From an uncultured bacterium (GTDB taxonomy: Bacteria; Bacteroidota; Bacteroidia; Chitinophagales; Chitinophagaceae), in assembly GCA_903826405.1 (NCBI GenBank), contig CAIKEH010000043.1, forward strand, positions 1 through 64,000: a DNA stretch of 64,000 nucleotides. Direction: 5' to 3'. Positions within the stretch are counted from its first letter, which is position 1; every line of letters starts with the position of its first letter. Shown here piece by piece: positions 26,317 to 35,885 of the stretch. The position numbers and the translations under genes were made by a program. The notes beneath the pieces were generated by a model. That model searched no databases and was not told the origin of the DNA. It saw only the letters and a list, made by a program, of their open reading frames with translations.

Positions 26317-29196
26317 ATGAGATATCTGATGAAAGTCATGGCCACTGTACTGGTATGTATGATTTCCATAACGGCTATTGCCCAAAAGAAAACGATCACC
26401 GGCACCATCAAAGACAGCAAGTCAGGACAGGCTTTGCGCGGCGTCACCGTCAGGTTGAGATCCACCAAAACAGGCACGGAAACGGATGCCAATGGCAATT
26501 TCAGCATCAGTGCTGATCCTAAAGACCAGATAGAGTTGTCCATGACCGGTTATGGAACTCAAACCGTCACCGCAGGTTCTTTGAGCAACCTCAACTTAAC
26601 CATTGAGCCGGTCTCGTCCACATTAGGTGAAGTCGTCGTCACCGGCTCCCGTGCCGGGGCGAGGGCCAGGACGGAAACCGCTGTACCCGTTGATGTTATC
26701 CGACTCAATCAACTGGGTGTATCCTCGGCGAAAATGGACCTCACGTCTGTGCTCAATTATGCAGCCCCCTCGTTCAACTATAACAAACAGACCGGTGCCG
26801 ACGGTGCTGACCATATCGACCTCGGCACGCTCCGCGGCCTCGGTCCGGATCAGACGCTGGTATTGATCAATGGAAAGCGTCGCCATTCCACGGCATTCGT
26901 AGCACTCTTCGGTACCCGCGGACGCGGCAATTCCGGCGCCGACCTCAATGGATTTCCACAGGCTTCTATAGATCATATTGAGATTCTTCGCGATGGTGCA
27001 TCCGCACAATATGGTTCCGATGCCATGGCCGGCGTGATCAACATCATCCTGAAAAAAGATATCAACCACTGGAACATCCAGGGAGGTTGGGCCGGCTTCA
27101 ACGACCCCAAGTATAACGCCTACAAGACCCGTGACGGGAATGAATACTACTACAGCAAACCCATTGACGGAGGAACCCTGTCCCTTTCCGCAAACAACGG
27201 CTTTGCCCTCGGCAAGAATGGAGGATTCATCAACATTTCGTTGGATGTTTTCAAACAGAACAAGACCTACCGTCAGGTTGCAGACACCAACGTGATAACC
27301 AACCCCGATGCCATGATCTTGAACACCGGACGTCGTGCCTTCGGCGACGGATCAGTGACCACCGTCGGTGGCATGTACAATATGGAGATCCCCCTCAGCG
27401 CGAACAGCAAAACGACTTTCTATTCTTTCGGTGGGTATAATCATAAGAACAGTGACGCCTTCGCCTATTCCCGGAATTATAGTGGTCGGCCGGATCGCTT
27501 CCCGATTGATGCAAACGGCAATTTGATCATGGTGCCTGATATCATGCACACCTCCAAAAGTGGCGAGATATATTACAACCCGCATATCCAAACACTGATC
27601 ACAGACTTCTCCGTGGCGGCGGGACTCAAGGGCGGAAGCGATGCAGGATGGCATTGGGACCTGAGCAACACGCTCGGCAAGAACGACTTCCATTACTACG
27701 GGGATAAGACCTTCAACGCCTCCACCATTGGCAGTGCCAAGCAGACGCATTTCAACGATGGGGGATTCAGTTTCCTTCAGAACACGACGAACCTGGATTT
27801 CGACAAGTCCATCAAGTCCGTCGCCAGTGGATTGAACCTGGGCCTTGGTGCGGAATTGCGTGCCGAAAAGTATATGATCTATCAGGGGGAAGAGGCTTCT
27901 TACGCCAATTATGATCCTGCAAAAAACCAAGCTGCAGGGTCCCAAGGTTTTCCCGGATTCAGTCCAACGGATGTCATCTCCGCGAACAGGACCAACTTCG
28001 GAGCATATGCCGACGCCGAACTAAATGTGACCAAGAACTGGCTTGTTGATGGTGCACTTCGGTTCGAAAGTTATTCCGATTTCGGATCTGTACTCACCTG
28101 GAAACTCGCGACACGCTTGAAAATAAGTCCCAAATTCAATCTTCGTGGATCGGTGAGTACGGGCTTCCGTGCTCCTTCTCTGGCCCAGATCAACTTCAGC
28201 AATACCCTCACCTCCTTCAGCGGAGGAGAATTAGTGCAATCACGCATCGCCCGGAATGGAGATGACCTCACCAATGCAGCCGGTATTCCGAAACTCAAGC
28301 AGGAGACTTCTTTCAATGCCAGCCTGGGATTCACCTGGAAGGCATCACCGTTCCTGAACTTCACAATAGACGGATATCTGGTCAAGGTCAAGAACAGGAT
28401 CGTGCTATCAGGATTGTTCAGTGCTGATGACCCTGATCTTCCCGCCAACTTCACCAGCAAATTGAGGGACCTCGGTGTAGTCACCGCGCAATTCTTCGAC
28501 AACGCCGTTAACACCACCAACAAGGGTATCGACATCGTTGCCGATTACAGCAAACGCTGGGGCAAGAACGGCATCCGTGTACTGCTCGCAGGCAACTTTC
28601 AGAATATGACTGTCGACCAGGTTCACTACCCTCCCGGATTCAGTTCTACTTATAAATTGCAGAAGACTTTCTTCAGCGACCGTGAAGAAGCCTTCCTGAT
28701 CGCATCAGCTCCCAAATCCAAATTCAGTTTGGGCATCGATTACACCAAAAGCAAGTTCGGTGTCGGTGCTCACTTCACATATTATGGCAATATGCTGACC
28801 AAGGGATTTGGCTGGACCGGTTACGCCAGCAAGGCAGGAAGCGGTGGTCCCGGGGACCCAGCCATTTCGGGAAGCTTCACGGGTATCGATCCCTATGTTG
28901 ACGACGATAAGTACTTGGATCTAGACAGCTATTCTGGCGATGGCGTTCACATTCATCCCGAGAATTTCGTGTACACTCCCAAAATGACGACGGATATTTA
29001 CTTGTCTTACCAACTTGCGAAAGCAGCCACACTATATGTTGGTGCGGATAACATCTTCAATGTGCATCCTGACCTTTCTGCGGTACCGCAAGCAAAGAGA
29101 GAGGCTTTTGATAATGAAACGGGCGGTGCGTGGGAGTCTGTCCAAATGGGCTTCAATGGCCGCAGACTCTTCGCCAGGATCGTGCTCAACTTCTGA
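26317..29196 (+). CDS. TonB-dependent receptor with carboxypeptidase-regulatory domain
   Basis: The 959-residue outer-membrane receptor has a signal peptide (VLVCMISITAIAQ) and a CarboxypepD_reg-like beta-sandwich (about residues 22-105, ITGTIKDSKSGQALRGVTV). A TonB-box-like LGEVVVTGSRAGAR precedes the plug (LRGLGPDQTLVLINGKRR, IEILRDGASAQYGSDAMAGVINIIL), and a C-terminal 22-stranded barrel ends in FARIVLNF. There is no susD gene beside it, so this is a stand-alone receptor rather than a SusCD pair. The substrate is not evident; iron complexes, vitamins or oligomers are possible. The ATG at 26317 is the best start, with others at 26275 and 26332. A strong terminator follows. Confidence 0.92.
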   Translation: MRYLMKVMATVLVCMISITAIAQKKTITGTIKDSKSGQALRGVTVRLRSTKTGTETDANGNFSISADPKDQIELSMTGYGTQTVTAGSLSNLNLTIEPVSSTLGEVVVTGSRAGARARTETAVPVDVIRLNQLGVSSAKMDLTSVLNYAAPSFNYNKQTGADGADHIDLGTLRGLGPDQTLVLINGKRRHSTAFVALFGTRGRGNSGADLNGFPQASIDHIEILRDGASAQYGSDAMAGVINIILKKDINHWNIQGGWAGFNDPKYNAYKTRDGNEYYYSKPIDGGTLSLSANNGFALGKNGGFINISLDVFKQNKTYRQVADTNVITNPDAMILNTGRRAFGDGSVTTVGGMYNMEIPLSANSKTTFYSFGGYNHKNSDAFAYSRNYSGRPDRFPIDANGNLIMVPDIMHTSKSGEIYYNPHIQTLITDFSVAAGLKGGSDAGWHWDLSNTLGKNDFHYYGDKTFNASTIGSAKQTHFNDGGFSFLQNTTNLDFDKSIKSVASGLNLGLGAELRAEKYMIYQGEEASYANYDPAKNQAAGSQGFPGFSPTDVISANRTNFGAYADAELNVTKNWLVDGALRFESYSDFGSVLTWKLATRLKISPKFNLRGSVSTGFRAPSLAQINFSNTLTSFSGGELVQSRIARNGDDLTNAAGIPKLKQETSFNASLGFTWKASPFLNFTIDGYLVKVKNRIVLSGLFSADDPDLPANFTSKLRDLGVVTAQFFDNAVNTTNKGIDIVADYSKRWGKNGIRVLLAGNFQNMTVDQVHYPPGFSSTYKLQKTFFSDREEAFLIASAPKSKFSLGIDYTKSKFGVGAHFTYYGNMLTKGFGWTGYASKAGSGGPGDPAISGSFTGIDPYVDDDKYLDLDSYSGDGVHIHPENFVYTPKMTTDIYLSYQLAKAATLYVGADNIFNVHPDLSAVPQAKREAFDNETGGAWESVQMGFNGRRLFARIVLNF

Positions 29197-29219
29197 AACC
29201 CTAGACCCTGATAACGACT

Positions 29220-29251
29220 GAATACCGGGCTTGGTCCCGGTATTCTTTTTT
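29220..29251 (+). terminator. Rho-independent terminator after TonB receptor
   Basis: A perfect 10-bp stem, GAATACCGGG (29220-29229) with CCCGGTATTC (29236-29245), has a 6-nt loop CTTGGT and is followed by TTTTTT. It lies 24 nt past the receptor stop. The convergent aldo/keto reductase ends 7 nt beyond it. Confidence 0.92.
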
Positions 29252-29257
29252 ACCCCT

Positions 29258-30157
29258 TCAACGATGTTGATCGTATTTCCCTGCCGTGAGAAGACCACGC
29301 AGGAATTCCATTTCACTGGAGGACAGAGAAATTTTGTCTGTGGCCGATACGGCTTCCTCCAATTGCTCCGATCGACCCATGCCCACCACTACTGAACACA
29401 CAGCAGGATGAGCACTTGCAAAAAGTATCGCCGTCTGGGCCGGAGTCCTTCCTGCTTCTACGGAATCGTGTAATTCATGGCGTGCTTTGTCGATCTCCGA
29501 GGCCCGATGACCAAGAATATCTTTACCCGGTTTTGCAATGAGCATGCCCTGCGCCAATGCTCCCCTTACCAACACACCAATCCGTTCATGCTGGAGGAAG
29601 TTCAGCATCTCTTCTTCAGGTCTGCGATCAACCAGACTGTACTGCATCATCACACTGGATATCCTGGAGCGCTCTGCATAAGCCCTTATCACATTCGGGC
29701 GTATGGAAGAGATCCCATAATGCAGGATCTTACCTTGCTTGATCAATGTCTCGAACGCATCTATCGTTTCATCGATCGGATCATCGATGGTGCCGCCATG
29801 CAGTTGATAGAGGTCGATCCGATCCGTTCTCAGCCGACGAAGACTATCTTCCACAGCAGATAGGATATATTCCTTGGTCGGATTCCAGTCCCAGCCACTG
29901 CCATCATTACGCCATTGATTTCCCACCTTGGTGGCAAGAATCACCTTGTCTCTTCTGTCCATGATTGCCTTCCCGACCCATTCTTCATTCATCCCTTTGT
30001 CGTACAGGTCTGCCGTATCGATGAGATTGATGCCCAGATCCAGGGCCCGATGTATAAGGGATACATTATCTCGATCGAGAGAAGTCTTCAGAGACATGCA
30101 GCCAAAGGAGATCACGGAGACTTCAAGTCCCGAACGTCCAAGCGATCTGTATTCCAT
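29258..30157 (-). CDS. Aldo/keto reductase
   Basis: The 299-residue NADP-dependent oxidoreductase has the family opening MEYRSLGRSGLEVSVISFGC, then the catalytic tetrad context: Asp and Tyr in NLIDTADLYDKG, Lys in VILATKVG, His in LYQLHGG. A VVGMGRSEQLEEAV cofactor-binding segment lies near the C-terminus. It reduces carbonyls or sugars; the substrate cannot be told. It lies downstream of, and in the same direction as, the haemin transport operon with an 83-nt gap. Confidence 0.93.
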   Translation of the reverse strand: MEYRSLGRSGLEVSVISFGCMSLKTSLDRDNVSLIHRALDLGINLIDTADLYDKGMNEEWVGKAIMDRRDKVILATKVGNQWRNDGSGWDWNPTKEYILSAVEDSLRRLRTDRIDLYQLHGGTIDDPIDETIDAFETLIKQGKILHYGISSIRPNVIRAYAERSRISSVMMQYSLVDRRPEEEMLNFLQHERIGVLVRGALAQGMLIAKPGKDILGHRASEIDKARHELHDSVEAGRTPAQTAILFASAHPAVCSVVVGMGRSEQLEEAVSATDKISLSSSEMEFLRGLLTAGKYDQHR

Positions 30158-30240
30158 ACCACTAAGTTAACCGCTACGATAAGGTGAACCGGGAGAACTT
30201 CTTTTCTTGCGTAAAAATGCTGGTAAGTTCTGAGATCACA

Positions 30241-31017
30241 TCAAAATACGATCACCGGCCTTCCGGCCATGCCCGAGTCGATCACCTTGGCATCGATATC
30301 GAAAACATCGCGGATGATCTCTCCTTTTATCTGCGACTTTTCCTGAACATCATAAGATACCTTGCCCTTTTTAAGGAAGAGGATACGATCAGCATAATTG
30401 ATGGCCAAATTGATATCGTGCAGGATGGCGATTACGGTCACCTCCTGGCTGGTCAGTCCTCGTGCCAGTGAAAGCACCTGATGTTGATACTTGAGGTCCA
30501 AGTGGGAGACGGCTTCATCCAGGAACACGTAACGGTTCTTGCCGATGATAGGATCCCAGATCTGAGCTAGGGTTCGCGCGAACTGCACGCGTTGCTGCTC
30601 CCCGCCGGAGAGGGTCAGATAATCCCTATCGGCAAAAAGAGAAACACCAGCCTGATCCATGGCCATTCGGCATACCTCATCATCATGACTGGTATGTACC
30701 ATACCGAAATGCGGATATCGACCCATCATGACGATGTCATAAACGCACAACGGGAAATGCAGTTCGGGATTCTGGCTCATCACGGACCTTATGCGAGCCA
30801 GTGCGTCCTTCTTCATTGAGCATACATCGATACCATCGTACATCACTTCACCAGCGGTAGGACGGAGCTCGCCGCTGAATATTTTGAGGAAGGTAGACTT
30901 ACCGCTTCCATTGGGACCGACAATGACATGAAATCCTCCCGTTCCAAAGGTAGTGCTGACCCCATCGATGATCTTATTCCCACCAATGGAATAGTGGATC
31001 TTCCGGACCTCAAGCAT
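30241..31017 (-). CDS. hmuV: Haemin ABC transporter ATP-binding protein
   Basis: The 258-residue ATPase has Walker A GPNGSGKST, a Q-loop (MSQNPEL), signature LSGGEQQR, Walker B YVFLDEA and the switch His in ILHDINLA. The sequence fits the HmuV/FecE branch that powers uptake of haem, siderophores or cobalamin. Its ATG at 31017 overlaps the last 8 bases of the permease gene, showing translational coupling; starts further upstream would run inside that gene. Confidence 0.92.
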   Translation of the reverse strand: MLEVRKIHYSIGGNKIIDGVSTTFGTGGFHVIVGPNGSGKSTFLKIFSGELRPTAGEVMYDGIDVCSMKKDALARIRSVMSQNPELHFPLCVYDIVMMGRYPHFGMVHTSHDDEVCRMAMDQAGVSLFADRDYLTLSGGEQQRVQFARTLAQIWDPIIGKNRYVFLDEAVSHLDLKYQHQVLSLARGLTSQEVTVIAILHDINLAINYADRILFLKKGKVSYDVQEKSQIKGEIIRDVFDIDAKVIDSGMAGRPVIVF

Positions 31018-32077
31018 AGAAACCTCCTTTCTGCATCTTGCGGGAATTGCTGATGAGCATAAACAGGAAAACAGGAGCCCCCACGAAAGCCGTGATGATG
31101 CCGATGGGGAATTCAGATGGAGACACCAAGATACGTGCAACCAGATCGGCCAGATTGAGCAGGATGGCACCGAGTAAAGAAGATCCGATGATCAGGAAAC
31201 GGTTATCACTGCTTCTGAACAATCGCAGCATGTGCGGAACGATCAAACCCACGAAGGCGATCACCCCCACGAGGCTGGTTGCGATGGCGACCAGAAATGT
31301 GTTGACCAGTATGACACGCCGTTTGAGTCTCTCTGTTCGGAAACCAAGATATCCGGCCTCTTCCTCACCGAGCATCAGCGCGTTGAGTGCCTTGCTGAAT
31401 CGAAGGCTGAGCAATACACCGATGATAGTAGACGAGCCGACCAAGACCACACCATGCCAATCGGCCCCGGACAAGGTACCCAGATTCCAAAAAGTGATGC
31501 TGCGGGCCTGCGGGTCACGTGCGATATAAGAGAAGAAACCGGTTCCCCCATTGGCCATGGCATTCATTGCTATGCCTGCGAGAATCATCGTGTTGACGTT
31601 CGTTTTTCCGAAGATGTTGGACAATCTGTAAACGACCATGGTAGACAGGAAACCTCCTGCAAAGGCGAAGATCGGCAGTAGGAATGGGCCCAAGGAGTCT
31701 ACATAAGGTCCGGCGATCGACTTACCCATCACGAAAACGAAGGCAGCACCCAGCGCCGCACCGGATGAAGTGCCCACCAATCCAGGCTCCACGATGGGAT
31801 TTCGAAAAAGTGATTGCATAAGTGCCCCCGATACGGAAAGTGCAGCACCAACAAATGCACCCAGTATCACCCGGGGCAGCCGAATCTGCAGAAAAACCTG
31901 CTCTTCGATATTGGAAAAGGAGGAAGAGTAAGGAAGTCCGACCTGTTTGGCGATGATGCCGATGATCTTGGGATAGGAAAGCCCGACCGCCCCGATCCTA
32001 ACAGATACGAAAAGGGTGACCAGCAAAAGGATCACCATGAATGCATAGATGGTCCCATAGGAAGCCTTCCTCATCAT
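31010..32077 (-). CDS. hmuU: FecCD-type iron/haemin ABC permease
   Basis: The 355-residue permease has about ten transmembrane helices and FecCD/BtuC signatures: LRLPRVILGAFVGAALSVSG, NPIVEPGLVGTSSGAALGA, GLIVPHMLRLF and a final TAFVGAPVFLFML. It forms the channel of the haemin importer in the inner membrane. The start overlaps the stop of the binding-protein gene (ATGA, 32074-32077). Confidence 0.92.
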   Translation of the reverse strand: MMRKASYGTIYAFMVILLLVTLFVSVRIGAVGLSYPKIIGIIAKQVGLPYSSSFSNIEEQVFLQIRLPRVILGAFVGAALSVSGALMQSLFRNPIVEPGLVGTSSGAALGAAFVFVMGKSIAGPYVDSLGPFLLPIFAFAGGFLSTMVVYRLSNIFGKTNVNTMILAGIAMNAMANGGTGFFSYIARDPQARSITFWNLGTLSGADWHGVVLVGSSTIIGVLLSLRFSKALNALMLGEEEAGYLGFRTERLKRRVILVNTFLVAIATSLVGVIAFVGLIVPHMLRLFRSSDNRFLIIGSSLLGAILLNLADLVARILVSPSEFPIGIITAFVGAPVFLFMLISNSRKMQKGGFYA

Positions 32078-32940
32078 GGTTTTTTGTGCACGAGTTGCAT
32101 GATCTTGAGTACATTTTCCCCTGTGCGAGGTCCGAGATAAACAAGATCATGTTCCTCGATTCTATAAATACGATTGTTCTTCGCAGCAGGTGACAAAGCG
32201 ATCCCGGGTAATTGCTTGAATTTCTCCAAGCTGCCCTGGAGATCATATCCGAAATCAGTTGCCAGGATGACGTCCGGTTGAGCAGCGGCAATAACCTCTG
32301 AACTGAGATCCTTCCATTTCTGTGCGGTATCCGCGGCATTGATGGCCCCGGCCCATTGGAGCATCTGATCAGGGATCCCCTTTCGGCTGAATACGAAATA
32401 TTTATTGGCTGCCTGACCGAAATGGATCACGAGTACACGTGGTTGATCGGAGTAACTCTTTCGGGCAGAATCCAGTTTCGCCATGTCGGCGTCCAGTTTA
32501 TCACAGAGTGACTTTCCTTTGTCCTCGCTATGAAATTCTTTTGCCACGGACATGATTAGCCATTTCGTGGAATCGATTGTAGGACCAGCCTTGAATTCAC
32601 GAAGTGGGATCCCGACTTTCTTCACCTGTTCTATGACATGCTCAGGTGCGATATTGCCATCATGCCACACTACGGTAGGGTCTAGGGAGATGATACCTTC
32701 GGCATTGAGCGCACGATGGTAGCCTACGGTAGTCAGTTTCTTTGCCGCTTCGGGGTAAGTGCTGGACAAATCAACTCCCACCAGTGAACTATCACCACCC
32801 ACACCAAAAACGATCTCGGTGAGTTGCTTGGATACGCAGACAATCCTCGTTCGTCCATCCTCTTGCTTTTTCTTTTCTCCAAAACGACCGCATGAAATGA
32901 TGCACATGGCGGCCATGGCCATGAAAAACATTCTCCGCAT
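32074..32940 (-). CDS. hmuT: Haemin ABC transporter substrate-binding lipoprotein
   Basis: The 288-residue binding protein has a lipoprotein signal ending in IISC and a TroA/BtuF-like two-lobed fold. Supporting segments are RIVCVSKQLTEIVFGVGG, YPEAAKKLTTVGYHRALNAE with the Tyr-His region seen in haem binders, and a FGQAANKYFVF domain-two strand. It heads the operon. No TonB-dependent haem receptor or HmuY is adjacent, and no Fur-box could be confidently read in the 100 bases upstream. Assignment to haem rather than siderophore or cobalamin rests on overall family resemblance. Confidence 0.85.
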   Translation of the reverse strand: MRRMFFMAMAAMCIISCGRFGEKKKQEDGRTRIVCVSKQLTEIVFGVGGDSSLVGVDLSSTYPEAAKKLTTVGYHRALNAEGIISLDPTVVWHDGNIAPEHVIEQVKKVGIPLREFKAGPTIDSTKWLIMSVAKEFHSEDKGKSLCDKLDADMAKLDSARKSYSDQPRVLVIHFGQAANKYFVFSRKGIPDQMLQWAGAINAADTAQKWKDLSSEVIAAAQPDVILATDFGYDLQGSLEKFKQLPGIALSPAAKNNRIYRIEEHDLVYLGPRTGENVLKIMQLVHKKP

Positions 32941-33042
32941 GATGATGAATTTTATTCACTGCCGGAATACACACGACATGCGGATGAAAATAGGGAGAAA
33001 ATCGGATTTTTAACCGGTTTCAGCAAAGGAATGGCATAACGG

Positions 33043-33660
33043 TCACTTTCCTCCTTTCAGTTCAGCTTGGAGTTTTTTCAACTCGTCGAACTTTCCTGCG
33101 GCAGCCAATTTCGCTTGTCTGGGCCAGGTAGCGGGTTCATGGACCCTGTAGCGTGGGCCAGCTGCATCAAGTGCTTCACGAAGGAAGGTGACTTTTGATT
33201 TGGCAAGCGCCTCAAAAGAGGAGATGCCCAAAGAAGTAAGTATCTCTGCGATCTTCTTGCCGACGCCTTCGATCAACGTGAGGTCATCCACGACCTGACC
33301 GTTGACCTTTGCGGATCTTTTTCCTGAAGACCCAGCTTTCACAGCAGTCTTCTTCTCTTTTACAGGAGAATCCAATTCTGCAGGTACGCTCACCAAACAG
33401 TTCTCCACCTGAAAATAGGCATCATGGACATATTGCAAGGCATTGCTGTCGTTCACCCAACGTCCATCGCTAAGCAGATAACGATATTGATAAGAACGGC
33501 CCGCCTCCAATGCTACTGTCGCCTGAAAACTTCCATCTTTCGACCTCTTGAGAGAGAAACCTTCTTCCTTTGTCCAGTTGTTGAATTCACCGAGCAGCAG
33601 TCCTTCTTCGGCACCTGCAACAACGTCTGCAGAGAGAATGAATTTGATCTTCTTTTTCAT
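33043..33660 (-). CDS. Glycogen-binding-like (CBM48) domain fused to helix-hairpin-helix
   Basis: The 205-residue cytoplasmic protein has an N-terminal isoamylase/AMPK-type early-set domain (about residues 1-90, LLGEFNNWTKEEGFSLKRSK and YQYRYLLSDGRWVND). A lysine-rich linker (about 98-118) leads to a helix-hairpin-helix domain (DLTLIEGVGKKIAEILTSLG) of the type fused to several ribosomal-protein-like and DNA-associated proteins. The C-terminus is KAELKGGK-like and basic. The combination suggests a bridging or regulatory protein rather than an enzyme. The start at 33660 is supported by a -7 element 35 nt upstream. Confidence 0.78.
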   Translation of the reverse strand: MKKKIKFILSADVVAGAEEGLLLGEFNNWTKEEGFSLKRSKDGSFQATVALEAGRSYQYRYLLSDGRWVNDSNALQYVHDAYFQVENCLVSVPAELDSPVKEKKTAVKAGSSGKRSAKVNGQVVDDLTLIEGVGKKIAEILTSLGISSFEALAKSKVTFLREALDAAGPRYRVHEPATWPRQAKLAAAGKFDELKKLQAELKGGK

Positions 33661-33694
33661 ATTATGATTTTTAATTTTATGATAAATTTTGGTG

Positions 33695-33702
33695 CAAAGG
33701 TA
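33695..33702 (-). promoter_or_regulatory. Bacteroidota -7 element before CBM-HhH gene
   Basis: On the minus strand TACCTTTG fits TAnnTTTG and lies 35 nt before the ATG at 33660, giving a leader of about 28 nt. No convincing -33 TTTG was found at the usual distance. The rest of the roughly 300-base gap up to 33958 is AT-rich and shows nothing else. Confidence 0.5.
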
Positions 33703-33958
33703 GACCAATGCAGGTGTTTTTCCCAGTTGAAAACATGATTAATATCAATGTTGATTGCAAACGGTTGCAGCTTGTTGAAAAGCTCTTCAGCTTTATACTG
33801 AACCCCACAATTATTTCTGATCAGATGCTGAAAAACATCTTGGCGATCTCAAAGCAATATCCGTACCAAACATATGATTGACATCATGTACTGTTTGCTC
33901 AGGCTCCCTTCATACTTAACTTCCCTAAGAGATCACGTATCAGTTCTACCGGAATAAA

Positions 33959-35818
33959 ATGTACATGGAAAAAGTACCATTGATCAAGTCCAACCCGTAT
34001 GGCACTTCAGATCATAAACAGAGGAGTCGAATTTACTTTTTCAAAGATGTTTCGTTATTGATGTCGCCATACCGGAAATGGCTTTTTCTCATTTTTCTTT
34101 CCATTTTGGTGGAAACCTGCATGAGTTTGGCCGCACCCTGGCCGCTGAAGATCATCATTGATCATGTGATCGGAGAAAGACCCCTACCCGGATGGATACA
34201 GGCCACGGGCCTTCATGCGAAGGGACCTCACGACCTGAATATAGCGGCTTGGTCAGCCATCGTAATGGTCGTCATCACCTTCTTCCTGGGATTGGCGGGA
34301 TACTTGAATAATTATTTCACGGAGATCCTGGCTCAACATACAGCCAATGATCTTCGTAAGAAGCTTTACCATCATCTGGAGCATCTTTCGTTGGATTTTT
34401 ATGCCAAGAATCAGGTAGGAAAGATCCTCAGCACCGCGACCACTGATGTTGCCACCATTCAGGATTTTGCCTCGTCCACATTGATCAGCATCGTGGTGGA
34501 TGCATTCACCATCGTAGGAATGTTGGTACTCATGTTCTGGATGAACTGGGATTTTGCATTGATCGCTGTCGCCATTTCCCCATTCCTGCTCTTATCCATC
34601 TTCCGATTCAGGCAGGCCGTCAAGAAAGCCACTCGCGAGGTCAGGAAGCTTCAGAGCGAGATGGCCACACTGATGCAACATGGTCTGGAATCCATACAAT
34701 CCGTGATCGCCTATGGAAGGCAGGATCTAGAAGAAGACAAATTGGAAAAAGTCGCACAAGAAACGCTGCTTGCCGCACTGAAAGCACGCCAGGTCAAATC
34801 CCTCATTTCGCCGATAGTAACGCTAACGGTTTCCATCAGCACAGCTTTCGTCCTTTGGCGGGGTGCCGGACTAGTCATCGCAAATACCATGACCATTGGA
34901 TCACTTACTGTGTTCCTCTCCTACCTGGCCAAGTTCTTCGACCCGGTCAAAGACCTTGCAAAAATGACAGGAACCATTGCGCAGGCATCAGTGGCCTGGG
35001 AAAGGATACAACAAATATTCAGAACCCCACCTTCGATTCTCGACAAGGCTGATGCAATCAGTCCAGGTCGACTCAAAGGCCATATCGAATTCAGGGGAGT
35101 ACATTTTGCTTACCTCCATGGGCAAAAGGTCCTGAAGGATATCCATATTAGGATCGAGCCGGGACAAAGGATCGGTATCTGCGGCCCTACCGGATGTGGC
35201 AAGACCACCATGGCCAGTATGATCCCTCGTTTCTACGACCCGGACATCGGCAACGTTTTTTTGGATGGGAAGGACATCCGCGAGTACAAGTTGAAGGAAC
35301 TCCGCGAACAGATCAGTTTCGTTCTACAAGACACATCACTCTTTTATGGAACCATCAGGGAGAACATCGCCTATGGACGGCCGGAAGCGAAAGAAGAGGA
35401 CATCATCCGTGCTGCATGTATATCCCATGCCATGGAATTCATAGAAAAAATGCCCAAAGGGTTTGACACGCTCGTTGGGGAAAGGGGCATCACGCTGTCG
35501 TCCGGACAAAGGCAACGGATCGGTATTGCCAGAGCGGTGGTCCGAAACTCTCCGATACTTATTCTGGATGAACCCACCGGAGCCCTTGATGCATCGTCGG
35601 AAAAAGTGGTCACAGAGGCATTGCATTCGCTGATGAAAGGGCGTACGGTCATCACCATCACCCATCGTCTCAATATTATTAAGGATGCAGACCGAATATT
35701 CGTGATGAAAGACGGAACTGTCATTGAAGAAGGAAGGCATCAGTCACTGATCCGCTCAGGTGGATTGTATTCTTGGTTGTATCAACTTCAGGATCGGGAC
35801 ATCATCAATCAACATTGA
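33959..35818 (+). CDS. MsbA-like ABC exporter (fused permease-ATPase)
   Basis: The 619-residue half-transporter has six transmembrane helices (about residues 35-325) and a C-terminal nucleotide-binding domain. Walker A is GPTGCGKTT, the Q-loop is ISFVLQDTSLF, the signature is LSSGQRQR, Walker B is LILDEPTG, and the switch His is in ITHR. It works as a homodimer exporting lipids, drugs or peptides. It stands alone between intergenic stretches. The ATG at 33959 is used; a second in-frame ATG lies two codons downstream. Confidence 0.92.
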   Translation: MYMEKVPLIKSNPYGTSDHKQRSRIYFFKDVSLLMSPYRKWLFLIFLSILVETCMSLAAPWPLKIIIDHVIGERPLPGWIQATGLHAKGPHDLNIAAWSAIVMVVITFFLGLAGYLNNYFTEILAQHTANDLRKKLYHHLEHLSLDFYAKNQVGKILSTATTDVATIQDFASSTLISIVVDAFTIVGMLVLMFWMNWDFALIAVAISPFLLLSIFRFRQAVKKATREVRKLQSEMATLMQHGLESIQSVIAYGRQDLEEDKLEKVAQETLLAALKARQVKSLISPIVTLTVSISTAFVLWRGAGLVIANTMTIGSLTVFLSYLAKFFDPVKDLAKMTGTIAQASVAWERIQQIFRTPPSILDKADAISPGRLKGHIEFRGVHFAYLHGQKVLKDIHIRIEPGQRIGICGPTGCGKTTMASMIPRFYDPDIGNVFLDGKDIREYKLKELREQISFVLQDTSLFYGTIRENIAYGRPEAKEEDIIRAACISHAMEFIEKMPKGFDTLVGERGITLSSGQRQRIGIARAVVRNSPILILDEPTGALDASSEKVVTEALHSLMKGRTVITITHRLNIIKDADRIFVMKDGTVIEEGRHQSLIRSGGLYSWLYQLQDRDIINQH

Positions 35819-35885
35819 AACACGGCATGTTTGAATAGCCCAATATTTAAGAATGCGGTTAAAATAAGTCCGGGAAATGTCATGA

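Noticed and set aside
26275..29196. SusC-type glycan receptor
   Set aside because: No susD or other polysaccharide-utilisation gene is adjacent, so it is called only as a stand-alone TonB-dependent receptor.
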